5,962 bases of DNA from Chloroflexota bacterium (GTDB taxonomy: Bacteria > Chloroflexota > Anaerolineae > B4-G1): NCBI GenBank assembly GCA_003648125.1, contig QMOE01000169.1, positions 1 to 5,962 on the forward strand, read 5' to 3'. A program made the translations under genes and the position numbers. Below are positions 5,811-5,962 of the stretch, piece after piece. The notes beneath the pieces are model-generated. The model was not told the DNA's origin. It did not search any database and worked only from the letters and a program-made list of their open reading frames with translations. How positions within the stretch are numbered: position 1 is the first letter of the stretch; each line of letters opens with the position of its first letter.

Positions 5811-5877
5811 TATACCTCCAGGTGATCGGGTAAGAGGTTGGGTGTCCGTCAAATTTTTGCGCCGGGTAGTGAATCTT

Positions 5878-5962
5878 GCCTGGGAACGCGGGCGTCCCCG
5901 CCCGCATGCGGCCAAGATGGCCGCGCTCCAATGACCGTGTTCCGATGACTGCCTGGGAACGC
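5878..5962. repeat. GC-rich double-hairpin intergenic repeat, one full copy and the start of a second
   Basis: The unit starts with GCCTGGGAACGC at 5878, and the same 12 bases recur at 5951-5962, where the window ends. That gives a 73-bp period. Inside are two hairpins: GCGGGCG-TCCC-CGCCCGC (5888-5905) and GCGGCCA-AGA-TGGCCGC (5908-5924). Alternatively, the outer arms GGAACGCGG (5883-5891) and CCGCGCTCC (5921-5929) pair across the unit with one G-T. This looks like a REP/MITE-type non-coding element; it codes for nothing convincing. The stretch 5811-5877 before it shows no feature. Confidence 0.7.

Noticed and set aside
5677..5931. 84-residue minus-strand reading frame across the tRNA and right-hand repeat
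   Set aside because: It is the antisense of the tRNA (TRTGLEPV-like peptide) joined to the translated repeat (GHLGRMRAGTPAFPG). Both are common artefacts, with no ribosome site.
5766..5962. CRISPR array suggested by the repeated GGGAACGC
   Set aside because: There is only one full unit. The interval is made of hairpin sequence and not a unique spacer, and no cas genes are present.

Overview
The window looks like chromosomal DNA from a moderately GC-rich bacterium, most plausibly a member of the Chloroflexota (Anaerolineae-like). That placement is an inference. It rests on the style of the GyrA tail, a zinc-ribbon/cold-shock fusion, a minDE pair with no adjacent minC, a long ATPase-TPR-membrane protein, and short palindromic intergenic repeats. 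No single marker in the window proves it.

Left part (1 to about 1350, + strand): the last 251 codons of a type IIA topoisomerase A subunit (gyrA-like beta-pinwheel domain). Eleven bases later comes a 152-residue protein that joins a four-cysteine zinc ribbon to a cold-shock domain. The two genes form one transcription unit, closed by a very strong intrinsic terminator (15-bp stem). Between the stop codon and that terminator lies a short repeat that contains a promoter-like -35/-10 pair.

Middle (about 1390 to 4380, + strand): a monocistronic 959-residue protein with its own good promoter. Its order is P-loop STAND-like ATPase, winged helix, TPR-type helical repeats, one transmembrane helix, then a roughly 315-residue exported part. 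The exported part has a DxNxDGxxD calcium-type loop, nine cysteines and an NTF2-like C-terminal fold. I know of no named family with this architecture, and it is the best candidate here for an undescribed system, probably a membrane-spanning sensor or regulator.

Right part (4455 to 5533, - strand): minD and minE, overlapping by ATGA and driven by a likely promoter at 5590-5617. They place the division site through membrane oscillation or gradients; minC, the usual inhibitor, is not in the window. Divergently on the + strand is tRNA-Lys(CTT), with a near-consensus promoter embedded in a second copy of the short repeat seen at 1235, followed by a tight terminator. The right edge holds a GC-rich double-hairpin intergenic repeat, with a second copy starting 73 bp later and cut by the window end.

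Functionally, the conserved genes cover supercoiling, RNA/cold response, translation and division-site placement. The large ATPase sits between them as an independently transcribed gene, convergent with minDE.
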